Below are positions 17,646-25,674 of a stretch of 64,000 nt of DNA, piece after piece (positions within the stretch are counted from its first letter, which is position 1; every line of letters begins with the position of its first letter). Location of the stretch: contig NZ_JAGDYT010000006.1 in the NCBI RefSeq assembly GCF_049116555.1, positions 124,001 to 188,000 on the forward strand. The letters run 5' to 3'. The DNA comes from Maricaulis maris_C (GTDB lineage: Bacteria > Pseudomonadota > Alphaproteobacteria > Caulobacterales > Maricaulaceae). The position numbers and the translations under genes were made by a program. Under the pieces are notes generated by a model, which made no database searches, was not told the origin of the DNA, and saw only the letters and a program-made list of their open reading frames with translations.

Positions 17646-18772
17646 GCGAACCTCATCATCGCTTTCTTGGCACCCGGCGAGAGCGGACCGCTCAGTCGCA
17701 GGGCAACGCTATGTCCAATGCGGCCCATACGGCCGCGTGTCAGGGGTACCTGGCCGCAACGCAGCTCGACATCACTGGTCGGCGACGCGTCGAGATAGAG
17801 CGTGTCACCGACTTTCAAATTGGCCACGGTGCCCAGAGAGACGCGCTGTTCGTCGAGCACGGCCTGAACCTCCATCTTGGTCGACCAGAGTTCGGTCGCC
17901 AGGTGGCCTTCCCAGATATTGTCCCGTCCAAATTTTTCCCCCATGAACTGCTGGAGCAGCATTTTCCGGATCGGCTCCAGAGTCGCATAGGGAAGCAAAA
18001 GCTCGATTCGACCGCCGCGGTCTTCCATGTCGATCCGCAGCTTGACCAGAATGGCTGCATTGGCCGGCCGGGCGATTGCCGCAAAGCGCGGATTGGTCTC
18101 GACACGCTCGAGATCGAAATCGACTTCGGTCAGGGGCTGGAAAGCCTGTTTGGCATCACCCAGCACGACCTCGATCATGCGCTGCACAAGCATGCGCTCG
18201 ATCGTGGTGTAGGGGCGCCCCTCGATCCGCATGGCCGAGGTGCCGCGGCGACCGCCCAGCAAAACGTCAACGATCGAGTAAATCAGGTTGGAGTCGACCG
18301 TCAGCAGGCCGTAATTGTCGAGCTGCTGGGCGCGAAACACGGCGAGGATGGCCGGCAGCGGAATGGAGTTCAGGTAATCGCCAAAACGGATCGACGAAAT
18401 ATTGTCGAGCGACACCTCGACATTGTCCGAGGTGAAATTGCGCAGCGAGGTCGTCATCAACCGCACGAGGCGGTCGAAGACAATCTCCAGCATGGGCAGG
18501 CGCTCATAGGAAACCAGCGCGGAATTGATGATGGCGCGGATACCGGACTTGTCCGCAGCGTCATCATCGGACAGCGAGAAGCCAAGCAGGCTGTCGATCT
18601 CGTCCTGGTTGAGAATGCGCTCGGCGCCGCCACCCACCGTGGGCAGCTCCTGCTCGTCATCCTCGGCACCGACCATCGCCTCCCATTCGGACGCCAGGTC
18701 GAGGTCGTCTCCGTCCTCGGCCATGGCCTCCCATTCGGCCGCCAGTGCATCTTGGTCCATATCGTCAGACAT
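17642..18772 (-). CDS. fliM: Flagellar motor switch protein FliM
   Basis: FliM is the C-ring subunit that binds phospho-CheY and links FliG to FliN. The 376-residue protein has the CheY-binding motif LNQDEIDSLL at residues 54-63, the CheC-like middle domain (IRFGDYLNSIPLPAILAVF, LLGGRRG, PYTTIERMLVQRMIEVVL) and the C-terminal SpoA domain (VGDTLYLDA...LTRGRMGRIG). The CheY motif is usually at the very N-terminus. Here it follows an acidic 50-residue extension with a repeated EWEAM motif (13-17 and 29-33). It is second in the operon, 29 bp after fliL. Confidence 0.96.
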   Translation of the reverse strand: MSDDMDQDALAAEWEAMAEDGDDLDLASEWEAMVGAEDDEQELPTVGGGAERILNQDEIDSLLGFSLSDDDAADKSGIRAIINSALVSYERLPMLEIVFDRLVRLMTTSLRNFTSDNVEVSLDNISSIRFGDYLNSIPLPAILAVFRAQQLDNYGLLTVDSNLIYSIVDVLLGGRRGTSAMRIEGRPYTTIERMLVQRMIEVVLGDAKQAFQPLTEVDFDLERVETNPRFAAIARPANAAILVKLRIDMEDRGGRIELLLPYATLEPIRKMLLQQFMGEKFGRDNIWEGHLATELWSTKMEVQAVLDEQRVSLGTVANLKVGDTLYLDASPTSDVELRCGQVPLTRGRMGRIGHSVALRLSGPLSPGAKKAMMRFA

Positions 18773-18801
18773 GTGCGTGCTTTCCGTTCGTCCGGGCTGT
18801 C

Positions 18802-19365
18802 CTAGTCGACAATCATGAATTCCTGGATCCAGACCGCGTCGATCTGGGCCGGCTCGATCGCCAGATTGACCCGACGCAGCAATTCCAGCTTCACGCGGTG
18901 CATGCCGGCCGACCCGTAGAGATCATCCTCGCGCAGTTCGCGCAGGAACATGATGAACTGATCCATGATCGGGTCGACATGCTCTTCCAGGATCGGGCCG
19001 AGATCGGCACGGCTCGATTCGAAAGTGATCTTGAGCTGCACGATAACCGGGCGTCCGGTCGAGGACCGGATGTTGGTGGTGATGGTCTCTTCGGTGCCAT
19101 CCCCCTCGCGCAGATCATAATAATATACTTCGTCGGTCTCGTGCGCGTCCGCCTCGCCATGACCGTCTCCGGCCTCGCCGTGGCTCGCGTCCGCATGCTG
19201 TTCTTCATCATCGCCACCGCCGGCGAACATCATGAAACCACCCACGCCCGCAAGCAGCAGGATGAGGACAGGCAAACCGATAAACAGAACCAATTTCAAA
19301 GGGTTCTTCTTCGGCTTCTCCTCGCCTTCGGTCTCGTCTTCGATGTCTTCGTTCTCGTCAGCCAT
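18802..19365 (-). CDS. fliL: Flagellar basal-body-associated protein FliL
   Basis: FliL is a single-pass inner-membrane protein that rings the stator units. The 187-residue protein has an acidic cytoplasmic N-terminus, one membrane helix (about 24-48), a His/Asp/Glu-rich periplasmic linker (about 52-78) and the FliL domain (RPVIVQLKITFESSRADLGPILEEHVDPIMDQ). It ends in VWIQEFMIVD. It is the first gene of the operon running to 13114. The 262-bp gap upstream is shared with flgF and contains TTAA sequences on this side, but with 12-bp rather than 7-bp spacing. Confidence 0.94.
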   Translation of the reverse strand: MADENEDIEDETEGEEKPKKNPLKLVLFIGLPVLILLLAGVGGFMMFAGGGDDEEQHADASHGEAGDGHGEADAHETDEVYYYDLREGDGTEETITTNIRSSTGRPVIVQLKITFESSRADLGPILEEHVDPIMDQFIMFLRELREDDLYGSAGMHRVKLELLRRVNLAIEPAQIDAVWIQEFMIVD

Positions 19366-19477
19366 TGTCAGGCTCCCATTCGGGGGAATCGCTTGAACCC
19401 ATTAACGGCCAGCGCGGTTAACGTTTCGTAGTGATCGCGGCGGACCCGGCAACTTCTTCCCACCGCTGTGACGGTCT

Positions 19478-19497
19478 TTGCCGGAAAGGCTTGCCGG
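19478..19497. promoter_or_regulatory. TTGCCGG repeat upstream of flgF promoter (enhancer candidate)
   Basis: TTTGCCGG and TTGCCGG occur in tandem 52-71 bp upstream of the GG of the flgF -24/-12 element; a reverse-oriented CGGCAA lies at 19447-19452. Similar TTGCCG/CGGCAA elements precede the other four sigma-54 promoters here. Binding by a FlbD-like activator (Caulobacter ftr-type site) is inferred. Confidence 0.5.
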
Positions 19498-19546
19498 TCT
19501 TTTTGACCTCTCGCCGTCAACCTCTTGTTTTCCATGAAAATTAACC

Positions 19547-19563
19547 TTGGCACGCTGCGTGCA
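19547..19563 (+). promoter_or_regulatory. Sigma-54 promoter of flgF-flgG-flgA-flgH
   Basis: TTGGCACG, four bases, then GTGCA gives GG at 19549-19550 and GC at 19561-19562, the exact 12-bp spacing required. The predicted start is about 54 bp before flgF. Rod genes of Caulobacter are sigma-54 dependent, which agrees. Confidence 0.85.
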
Positions 19564-19627
19564 GCTTGTCGGGCAACTGCCGCGCAATGACGACGGCGGA
19601 CCCCAGGCTCCAGAAAGGAACCGCCCG

Positions 19628-20377
19628 ATGGACAACGCAATGATGATCGGCCTCTCGCGCCAGATGACCCTTCGCCGGTCTATGGATGTCGTGGCCAACA
19701 ATATCGCCAACGCCAACACGGCCGGCTTCAAGGTTGAATCCCTGTTGCTGGAAAACCGCGCTGCGCCCACCGCCGAACATGCGGACGGACCGTCTGACAT
19801 CCAGTTCGTGAATACGTGGGGCATGGCTCGTGATTTCCGCCAGGGTGAACTCGCCTTCACCGGTCGCGAGTTCGACCTCTCCATTGACGGCGAGGGCTTC
19901 TTCGCGGTCGAGGCGAATGGCAATGAGCAATACACACGCGACGGCCGCTTCCGCCTTGATGCGGCCGGCCAGCTGGTCGCCGCCGATGGCGCGCCGGTGC
20001 TCGATGCCGATACCCGCGGCCCGATCCTGATCGACGCCGCGCGGGGCAATGTCGAGGTGATGGATGGCGGCGCGCTTGTGCAGAACGGCGAGCAGATCGG
20101 CCGGGTCGGCGTGTTCGAGATCGCCAATCGCGCCGAGATGTCCAAACAGGGCAATGGTCGCTACACGATCCCGCCAGCCGAAGATATTGCCGACGAACCG
20201 CTGGCCATGCTCGACCCGTCAGTCCGCCAGGGCTTTGTCGAGCAGTCCAATGTGCAGTCGATCCTCGAACTCACCGACATGATGTCTGTCATGCGCAGCT
20301 ACCAGTCGGTTTCGAAATTTCTTGAACAAGCAGAAGACCTGAACAAGCGCGCCATTGAGCGCCTTGGCCGGATCTGA
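19628..20377 (+). CDS. flgF: Flagellar basal-body rod protein FlgF
   Basis: FlgF is a proximal rod subunit exported by the flagellar system. I choose ATG 19628 (MDNAMMIGL), which follows AAAGGA; the upstream open frame would overlap the promoter. The 249-residue protein has the rod motif VVANNIANANTAGFK (about 22-36), the central domain with FFAVEANGNEQYTRDGRF, and the C-terminal VEQSNVQSILELTDMMSVMRSYQ. First gene of flgF-flgG-flgA-flgH behind a sigma-54 promoter. Confidence 0.95.
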   Translation: MDNAMMIGLSRQMTLRRSMDVVANNIANANTAGFKVESLLLENRAAPTAEHADGPSDIQFVNTWGMARDFRQGELAFTGREFDLSIDGEGFFAVEANGNEQYTRDGRFRLDAAGQLVAADGAPVLDADTRGPILIDAARGNVEVMDGGALVQNGEQIGRVGVFEIANRAEMSKQGNGRYTIPPAEDIADEPLAMLDPSVRQGFVEQSNVQSILELTDMMSVMRSYQSVSKFLEQAEDLNKRAIERLGRI

Positions 20378-20393
20378 TCGTAGGAGAACGGAT

Positions 20394-21179
20394 ATGCGTG
20401 CTCTCACCACCGCCGCCACCGGCATGCAGGCTCAACAGCTCAATGTCGAAGTGATCTCGAACAACCTGGCCAACATGAACACGACCGGGTTCAAGCGCCA
20501 GCGCGCCGAGTTTCAGGACCTGCTCTATCAGAACGTCCAGCAAATGGGCATGGACTCCTCCGACGCCGGCACCATCGTGCCGACCGGTGTCCAGGTCGGC
20601 CTGGGCGTCCAGACCGCCTCCATCTATCGCATCACCGAACAGGGCGCCCTGTCGAACACCGGCAACCCGTTTGACCTGGCGATCTCGGGCCATGGCTATT
20701 TCCGCGTCCAGATGCCGGATGGCTCGGACGGATATACCCGCGCCGGCAATTTCTCGATCAGCCCCGAGGGCGAGCTTGTGACCACCGACGGCTACACGGT
20801 CGCACCGGGCATCGCCATTCCGCAGGGCTCGCGTGAAATCGCCATCAATGCCCAGGGCCAGGTCCAGGCCCTCATTGATGGCCAGGTCGATCCGCAGACC
20901 CTTGGTCAGCTTGAACTGGCGACCTTCTTCAACCAGGCCGGCCTGGAAGCCCGCGGAGACAATATCTTCCTGGAGACCGCCGCCTCCGGTGCCGCCAATA
21001 CCGGCACACCGGGCACGCCGGGCTTCGGCTCGATCCGCCAGGGCTTCGTCGAGACCTCGAATGTCAACTCGGTGTCCGAGATCACCGCCCTGATCCAGGC
21101 GCAGCGCGCCTATGAGATGAATGCCCGCGTCATCACCGCTTCGGACGAGATGATGGCCGCTTCGTCCAACCTTCGCTAA
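20394..21179 (+). CDS. flgG: Flagellar distal rod protein FlgG
   Basis: FlgG forms the distal rod that passes through the P and L rings. The start ATG 20394 (MRALTTAATGM) follows TAGGAG. The upstream open frame would overlap flgF by 23 bp and is less likely. The 261-residue length is standard. Motifs are VISNNLANMNTTGFKRQRAEFQDLLYQ, GHGYFRVQMPDG...YTRAGNF, and the C-terminal ETSNVNSVSEITALIQAQRAYEMN. It follows flgF by 16 bp and precedes flgA by 12 bp. Confidence 0.97.
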   Translation: MRALTTAATGMQAQQLNVEVISNNLANMNTTGFKRQRAEFQDLLYQNVQQMGMDSSDAGTIVPTGVQVGLGVQTASIYRITEQGALSNTGNPFDLAISGHGYFRVQMPDGSDGYTRAGNFSISPEGELVTTDGYTVAPGIAIPQGSREIAINAQGQVQALIDGQVDPQTLGQLELATFFNQAGLEARGDNIFLETAASGAANTGTPGTPGFGSIRQGFVETSNVNSVSEITALIQAQRAYEMNARVITASDEMMAASSNLR

Positions 21180-21191
21180 CGGGAGAGACTG

Positions 21192-22136
21192 ATGATCCGT
21201 ACAAGCCTCATCGCCCTCGCCTGCCTCACCACGGTACCGTTGGCCACATCCGCAGCGCTGGCCGGCGAGCCGGTCGTGCTGCGCGAGACGATCCGCGTCG
21301 ACGGTGCCCATATCACCTTGGGCGACCTGTTCGACATCACCGGCGCGCAAGCCGACATCGTCGTCGCCCGCGCGCCGTCACCGGGCAGCCGCACCGCACT
21401 GGACGTCAATTACATTCGCCGCATCGCGCTGGAGAATGATCTCGACTGGGCCAATGCCGCCGGCCTGCGTCGCCTGTCCATCGAACGGGCCAGCCGCGTG
21501 GTCTCCGCCGACATCCTGACCGACATGTTGGAAGGCGAGCTTTTCGCATCCGAAGGCCGGGTCCATGACGTGCAGTTGTCGAATTCGGCGATGGCCCTTC
21601 ATGCACCGCTCGACAGCGCTGGCGGTCCGGAGATTCATGACCTGAGCTTTGACAGTCGCTCCGGCATGCTGGCCGCTGAAATCGCGCCCTATCACGGCGC
21701 CCAGACCGTCCGGGTTACCGGCCGGGCCTATGTCACGATCGATCTGCCCGTCCTGGCACGTCCCGTCGCTGCGGGTCAGGAGATCACGGGTGCCGACATC
21801 GCCTGGATCAGTCAGCGCGCCGATCGGCTGCGTCCCGATGCCATCCTCGATCCCACCGAAATGATCGGCATGGAAACGCGCCGCGCCCTGCGCCCGAACG
21901 AGCCGCTGCGCGGCTATGACCTGCAACGCCCGCTCATGGTCGAGCGTGGGGATCTGGTCACCTTGATGTTTGAAGTTCCCGGCATCCAGCTCACCGTGCG
22001 CGCACGGGCGATGGAGAATGCCGCCGACGGCGAAGTCGCACGCTTCGTCAACCTGCAATCGAACCGTACGGTCGAGGCCCTCGTCGATGGTCCGGGCCGG
22101 GCCCGCGTCGGCACCTCGCCGGCCGCAAGCTTTTGA
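21192..22136 (+). CDS. flgA: Flagella basal body P-ring formation protein FlgA
   Basis: FlgA is the periplasmic chaperone for FlgI assembly into the P ring. The 314-residue protein has a signal peptide (cleavage near ALAGE, residue 25), a first SAF-like region beginning RETIRVDGAHITLGDLF, and a C-terminal SAF domain with LARPVAAGQEITGADI, MIGMETRRALRPNEPLR and GDLVTLMFEVPG. Its length is at the longer, Caulobacter-type end of the family. It lies between flgG and flgH in one operon. Confidence 0.93.
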   Translation: MIRTSLIALACLTTVPLATSAALAGEPVVLRETIRVDGAHITLGDLFDITGAQADIVVARAPSPGSRTALDVNYIRRIALENDLDWANAAGLRRLSIERASRVVSADILTDMLEGELFASEGRVHDVQLSNSAMALHAPLDSAGGPEIHDLSFDSRSGMLAAEIAPYHGAQTVRVTGRAYVTIDLPVLARPVAAGQEITGADIAWISQRADRLRPDAILDPTEMIGMETRRALRPNEPLRGYDLQRPLMVERGDLVTLMFEVPGIQLTVRARAMENAADGEVARFVNLQSNRTVEALVDGPGRARVGTSPAASF

Positions 22137-22152
22137 TCGAGGAGGTCAGCTC

Positions 22153-22905
22153 ATGATCCGCAAATTCACCGCTCTCGTCCTCGCCTCACTCGCCCTGCAG
22201 GCCTGCGCCACCGATCGCCTGTCCTATGTTGGACAGACCCCGCCAATGACGCCGATCCAGAACCCGGCCTCGCTGGCCGGCACAGGGCCGTCACAATTGC
22301 CGATGCCGATGCCGCGTATGCCGCAACAGCGCTATGCGCAGAATTCGGCCGCCAACAATTCGCTCTGGAACGCCAATTCGCCGACCTTCTTCGGCGATCC
22401 GCGCGCTGACCAGGTAGGCGATATCGTCACCGTCAATATCAATATTTCCGACAGCGCCCAGCTGAACAATACAACCAACCGCTCGCGCACGTCGGCCGAA
22501 GACAGCGATCTGACCAATTTCCTTGGCGCAGACCTGACCGGCTTCTTCAATGACAGTATCGATCCGACATCCCTGACCAGCCTCGGCTCTTCGTCCTCAC
22601 TGGCTGGAACCGGATCGGTCAACCGCACTGAAAGCATCTCGCTGACGGTGGCGGCGCTCGTCACCCAGGTCCTGCCGAACGGCAATCTGGTGATCGCCGG
22701 CCGCCAGGAAGTCCGCGTGAACAATGAAGTGCGCGAATTGCTCATCACCGGCATTGCGCGTCCCCAGGACATTGGATCGGACAATACGATCGCCCACACG
22801 CAAATCGCCGAAGCCCGCATTTCCTACGGCGGCCGCGGACATCTCTCCGACGTCCAGCGCCCCCGTTACGGCCAGGAACTCTACGACATCCTGATGCCGT
22901 TCTAG
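22153..22905 (+). CDS. flgH: Flagellar L-ring lipoprotein FlgH
   Basis: FlgH forms the outer-membrane L ring around the rod. ATG 22153 follows a strong GGAGG sequence, and the protein begins with a lipoprotein signal, lipobox LQAC at Cys18 (MIRKFTALVLASLALQAC). The 250-residue length is normal. Family motifs are FFGDPRADQVGDIVTVNINISDSA, NGNLVIAGRQEVRVNNE and the C-terminal GHLSDVQRPRYGQELYDILMPF. Last gene of the operon, followed by a terminator. Confidence 0.96.
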   Translation: MIRKFTALVLASLALQACATDRLSYVGQTPPMTPIQNPASLAGTGPSQLPMPMPRMPQQRYAQNSAANNSLWNANSPTFFGDPRADQVGDIVTVNINISDSAQLNNTTNRSRTSAEDSDLTNFLGADLTGFFNDSIDPTSLTSLGSSSSLAGTGSVNRTESISLTVAALVTQVLPNGNLVIAGRQEVRVNNEVRELLITGIARPQDIGSDNTIAHTQIAEARISYGGRGHLSDVQRPRYGQELYDILMPF

Positions 22906-22937
22906 GACACGAGACCCCGCCACCATCGGGAACAACT

Positions 22938-22973
22938 GGGCCGTTACGCCAAGCGCGTGACGGCCCTCTTTTT
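22938..22973 (+). terminator. Intrinsic terminator after flgH
   Basis: The stem GGGCCGT/ACGGCCC, extended by partial pairing inside, is followed by CTCTTTTTA. It ends the flgF operon. A GTG at 22957 in frame with the next gene lies inside this hairpin and is therefore not its start. Confidence 0.8.
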
Positions 22974-23025
22974 ATGTGCGCTTGCAGACTTGCCGGTCGC
23001 GCCGGGAGCGCTAACGTCTCGAGCG

Positions 23026-23952
23026 ATGTTACCCGCCCCCTCCTTCCTGCCACGCCTGCGCGTCCGCACCTTCACCCTGGCCTGTCTCGGCCTGCTGGTC
23101 CTGGCTTATCTGTGCGTGCTGGTCCTTGCCGCCGCGGACTGGCCGGCTCTGGCAGGCCTGTGGCCGATCAGCTTTGTGGGACTGGCCGGCGCCCTCGTCG
23201 CCAATTCGACCGGGGTCGGCGGCGGCGTCGTCTTCGTGCCGGTGTTTTCGGCGCTGCGAGAGACCGGCCTGCTCGAGCTGGGTCCATCGCAGACCGTGGG
23301 GGTCAGCTTCTCGATCCAGTGTTTTGGCATGAGCGTTGGCGCGCTGACCTGGCTGAATCGCTACTACCGCCCCGATGTCCGTCCTGACGAGGTCGCGCAC
23401 CGACCCGTGGTCGGCCGGATCGTTTTGATCACGCTCGCAACAGGCCTGCCCGCCCTGCTGGCGACGCAATATCTGGCCCGGATCAATGGCGAACTCGCCT
23501 TCCTGCTCTTCAAGCTCTTCTCGATCGCGCTGGGCTGCGCCCTCATCATCCAGGTCGTCATCCTGCGTGGCCCGCATGCCGAGCGTGAGAAACTGGAACG
23601 ACTGGACCTTGTCCTGATCCCGATCATGGGTCTGGCCGGCGGCGCTGCTACCGCCCTGTTCTCGGTCGGGATCGGGGAATTGCTGGCCCTGACGCTTTTC
23701 CTGCGCCGCTACCCGGTCGACATATGCGTGTCGACAGCGGTCATCGTGTCTGCCGTCACGGTCTGGACCGGCAGTCTCTACCATCTCGAGGCCGGCCATC
23801 TTGAGTGGGGCGTCCTTGTCTTCGCCGCCCCTGCTGTCGCGATCGGCGGCTTCCTCGCGCGGCGACTGGCGCATGCGCTCGGCGGACTGCGCCTGAAGCT
23901 TATGACAGCGATCTGGATCATCGGATCCAGCTCGGCTCTACTGGTGATCTAG
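23026..23952 (+). CDS. TSUP family membrane permease (TauE/SafE-like)
   Basis: A 308-residue integral membrane protein with about eight hydrophobic helices. It has a TSUP-type first half (GLAGALVANSTGVGGGVVFVP near residue 45) and a matching second-half repeat (GLAGGAATALFSVGIGELLAL near 205), the internal duplication of the sulfite exporter TauE/SafE family. Start ATG 23026 avoids the preceding terminator. The substrate is probably a small sulfur- or carbon-containing anion but cannot be read from sequence. It looks like a single gene unrelated to the flagellar genes around it. Confidence 0.8.
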   Translation: MLPAPSFLPRLRVRTFTLACLGLLVLAYLCVLVLAAADWPALAGLWPISFVGLAGALVANSTGVGGGVVFVPVFSALRETGLLELGPSQTVGVSFSIQCFGMSVGALTWLNRYYRPDVRPDEVAHRPVVGRIVLITLATGLPALLATQYLARINGELAFLLFKLFSIALGCALIIQVVILRGPHAEREKLERLDLVLIPIMGLAGGAATALFSVGIGELLALTLFLRRYPVDICVSTAVIVSAVTVWTGSLYHLEAGHLEWGVLVFAAPAVAIGGFLARRLAHALGGLRLKLMTAIWIIGSSSALLVI

Positions 23953-24027
23953 CCACCCGGCCACGTGATGAATTGTCGAGCCTGGCGTAACCGGATTAAG
24001 CTCCCGCCTGAACTGGGGAGGATCAGC

Positions 24028-24327
24028 ATGACCGTGACCGCCGCGCTCCGCGCCATTTCCCGATGCCTGACAGGCCTGGCCTTCCTGGCCGTGATGCCCG
24101 GTGTTGGCGCCCAACCGGCCGCCATATCGTCAGAGGATTTCCAGACACGGCTCGAAGACTATCGCGACCTGTTCATCGCGATCGATCAGGTCACGGAGCT
24201 GGACCGGACGCATTTCGAGACTGGCGGCGAACCCGCGAATGCGGGCGATCTCGTTACGGACGCGCGGGACATGCTGGACAGGTTGCGCGATCAGCTCCGC
24301 GCCGGACGCATCCGAGCCGCCCGGTGA
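24028..24327 (+). CDS. Small exported protein of unknown function
   Basis: A 99-residue protein. ATG 24028 follows GGGGAGGAT, and the first 28 residues form a signal peptide (cleavage near GVGA-QP). The mature part is acidic and helical (DFQTRLEDYRDLFIAIDQVTELD). I do not recognise a family. It stands alone between the TSUP gene and the convergent dksA gene. It is likely a real gene because of the good ribosome-binding site and signal sequence. Confidence 0.6.
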   Translation: MTVTAALRAISRCLTGLAFLAVMPGVGAQPAAISSEDFQTRLEDYRDLFIAIDQVTELDRTHFETGGEPANAGDLVTDARDMLDRLRDQLRAGRIRAAR

Positions 24328-24425
24328 TCCCAGGCGCGACGGAATTCCGGCTTTCAACGCACGCGAAGCCATCGCGTCACAGCAATAGCCGCGCTCTCGG
24401 CTTCAGCGGATTGAAAGGCCTGGGC

Positions 24426-24854
24426 CTAGCTGTCGCGGTGGACGCGTTCCTTGCGCTCGTGGCGCTCCTGCGCCTCCAGGCTCATCGTGGCGACGGGCCG
24501 CGCATCAAGCCGGGCCAGCGAAATCGGCTCGCCGGTCTCGTCGCAATAGCCATACTCGTCTTCTTCAAGACGGCGCAGGGCCTTGTCGATCTTGGAAATC
24601 AGCTTGCGCTGCCGATCACGGGCCCGCAGCTCAAGCGAACGGTCCGTCTCGGTCGACGCACGATCTGCCAGATCCGGCAGCGCGCCCATGTCTTGCTGGA
24701 GATTTGTGATTGTTGAACGGCTCTCCCGGAGGATGTCATCCTTCCAGGCCAGCAGTTTACGACGGAAATACTCCTTTTGCCGATCATTCATGAACGGCTC
24801 GTCTTCCGACGGGAAGTAATCCTTGGGCAATTCGATCGGTTCAGCTTCGCTCAT
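24426..24854 (-). CDS. dksA: RNA polymerase-binding transcription factor DksA
   Basis: DksA binds the RNA polymerase secondary channel and acts with ppGpp. The 142-residue protein has the coiled-coil region (KEYFRRKLLAWKDDILRES... LPDLADRASTETDRSLELRARDRQRKLISKIDKAL) and the C-terminal YGYCDETGEPISLARLDARP. The coiled-coil tip keeps the D..DRAS.E pattern. Only one cysteine remains of the four-cysteine zinc site found in the E. coli protein, as known in other alphaproteobacterial DksA proteins. It is monocistronic by appearance. Confidence 0.93.
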   Translation of the reverse strand: MSEAEPIELPKDYFPSEDEPFMNDRQKEYFRRKLLAWKDDILRESRSTITNLQQDMGALPDLADRASTETDRSLELRARDRQRKLISKIDKALRRLEEDEYGYCDETGEPISLARLDARPVATMSLEAQERHERKERVHRDS

Positions 24855-25014
24855 CGCTTCCCACTCAACTCAACGCGGTATACCGCTCTCCCCCAGAAAG
24901 CGGGCGGAGAATATTCGCCGAGCGGCTCAAGTCAATGTGGAGACGCTGTTGCCGCACCATTCCTGGCAAGCAAATAGCGAAAAACCTTGAATGATTTGTG
25001 TCGAACCGAACAGG

Positions 25015-25425
25015 TCAGCTGAACTTTGCCAGCTCAACAGCCGCCCGCGTCTCGACCTCGTCGAGTGCGGCTTCGAGTCGCGCATCATTCGTGGCATCGC
25101 GACGGGTCTGCAAAAGATCCATCAACGCGACCAGCTTGGCGCGGGGCAGACCGCCTTCCAGTAGCGCGATCTTGAGCTCATCAAGCATGTCCAGCATGTC
25201 GAAGGCGCGATCGGTCGCCTGCTTGCGGGCATGGGTGAAGTCTTCCACGCCCTGAAGCGCGAGGATGGCATCCACCGATTGAACGGAGGAGACGGAACTG
25301 GCCGTCATCGACCCTGCCGTCTTGGTCGGCGTATCCAGCGAGAATCCCTCACCCGAAGCGCGCGACGTCGTCTTGCGCTTGCCGGCTGAAACGGAACTGG
25401 TGGAGCTGGGTCCGGAGACTTTCAT
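25015..25425 (-). CDS. fliX: Flagellar assembly regulator FliX
   Basis: In Caulobacter FliX monitors early basal-body assembly and controls the sigma-54 activator FlbD. I place the start at ATG 25425 (MKVSGPS), giving 136 residues, the family size; the frame is open further upstream but would run across the CtrA-type box. The N-terminal half is Ser/Thr-rich and flexible. The C-terminal half is helical with SVDAILALQGVED, LLDELKIALLEGGLPRAKL-type and LDEVETRAAVELAKF sequences that match FliX. It is divergent from flgI, as in Caulobacter. Confidence 0.9.
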   Translation of the reverse strand: MKVSGPSSTSSVSAGKRKTTSRASGEGFSLDTPTKTAGSMTASSVSSVQSVDAILALQGVEDFTHARKQATDRAFDMLDMLDELKIALLEGGLPRAKLVALMDLLQTRRDATNDARLEAALDEVETRAAVELAKFS

Positions 25426-25475
25426 GGCGGGAATCATTTCCTCGTGATGACGTCCAAGGGATGCGGTCGGGCCGA

Positions 25476-25490
25476 TTAACAGAGCCTTAA
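25476..25490. promoter_or_regulatory. Perfect CtrA-type box upstream of fliX
   Basis: TTAA, seven bases, TTAA (25476-25479 and 25487-25490) lies about 50 bp upstream of the fliX start. The spacing and both halves match the CtrA pattern. It would place fliX in the early, CtrA-driven class. Confidence 0.75.
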
Positions 25491-25505
25491 CTCGGGCCTC
25501 CCGAT

Positions 25506-25520
25506 CGGCAATTTCTGCCG
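25506..25520. promoter_or_regulatory. CGGCA-N5-TGCCG palindrome upstream of flgI promoter (enhancer candidate)
   Basis: Perfect 5-bp arms lie 106-120 bp upstream of the GG of the flgI -24/-12 element, only 16 bp from the CtrA-type box of fliX. It shares the CGGCAA/TTGCCG core with sites near the other sigma-54 promoters here. Confidence 0.5.
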
Positions 25521-25623
25521 GTCCGGGATTGCAGGCGGCGGGATTTTCCGCCCCTGCGAGAGCCAACATAAACGGTAAGCCCCTGTTTTTCAGCGTCTTA
25601 TTTTATTAACCAAATCCGCAAAA

Positions 25624-25640
25624 CTGGCACGGCACTGGCA
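25624..25640 (+). promoter_or_regulatory. Sigma-54 promoter of flgI
   Basis: CTGGCACGG, then CACTGGCA, gives GG at 25626-25627 and GC at 25638-25639, the exact 12-bp spacing and a close match to the -24/-12 consensus. The predicted start is about 25 bp before flgI. Confidence 0.85.
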
Positions 25641-25674
25641 AGGTCGAACGCGAACACGTTCCGGAGACCGCAAA

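Noticed and set aside
19395..19420. CtrA box upstream of fliL
   Set aside because: Two TTAA half-sites are present, but their spacing is 12 bp rather than 7 bp.
22957..23025. Upstream GTG start for the TSUP permease
   Set aside because: It lies inside the flgH terminator hairpin; ATG 23026 gives a normal-length permease.
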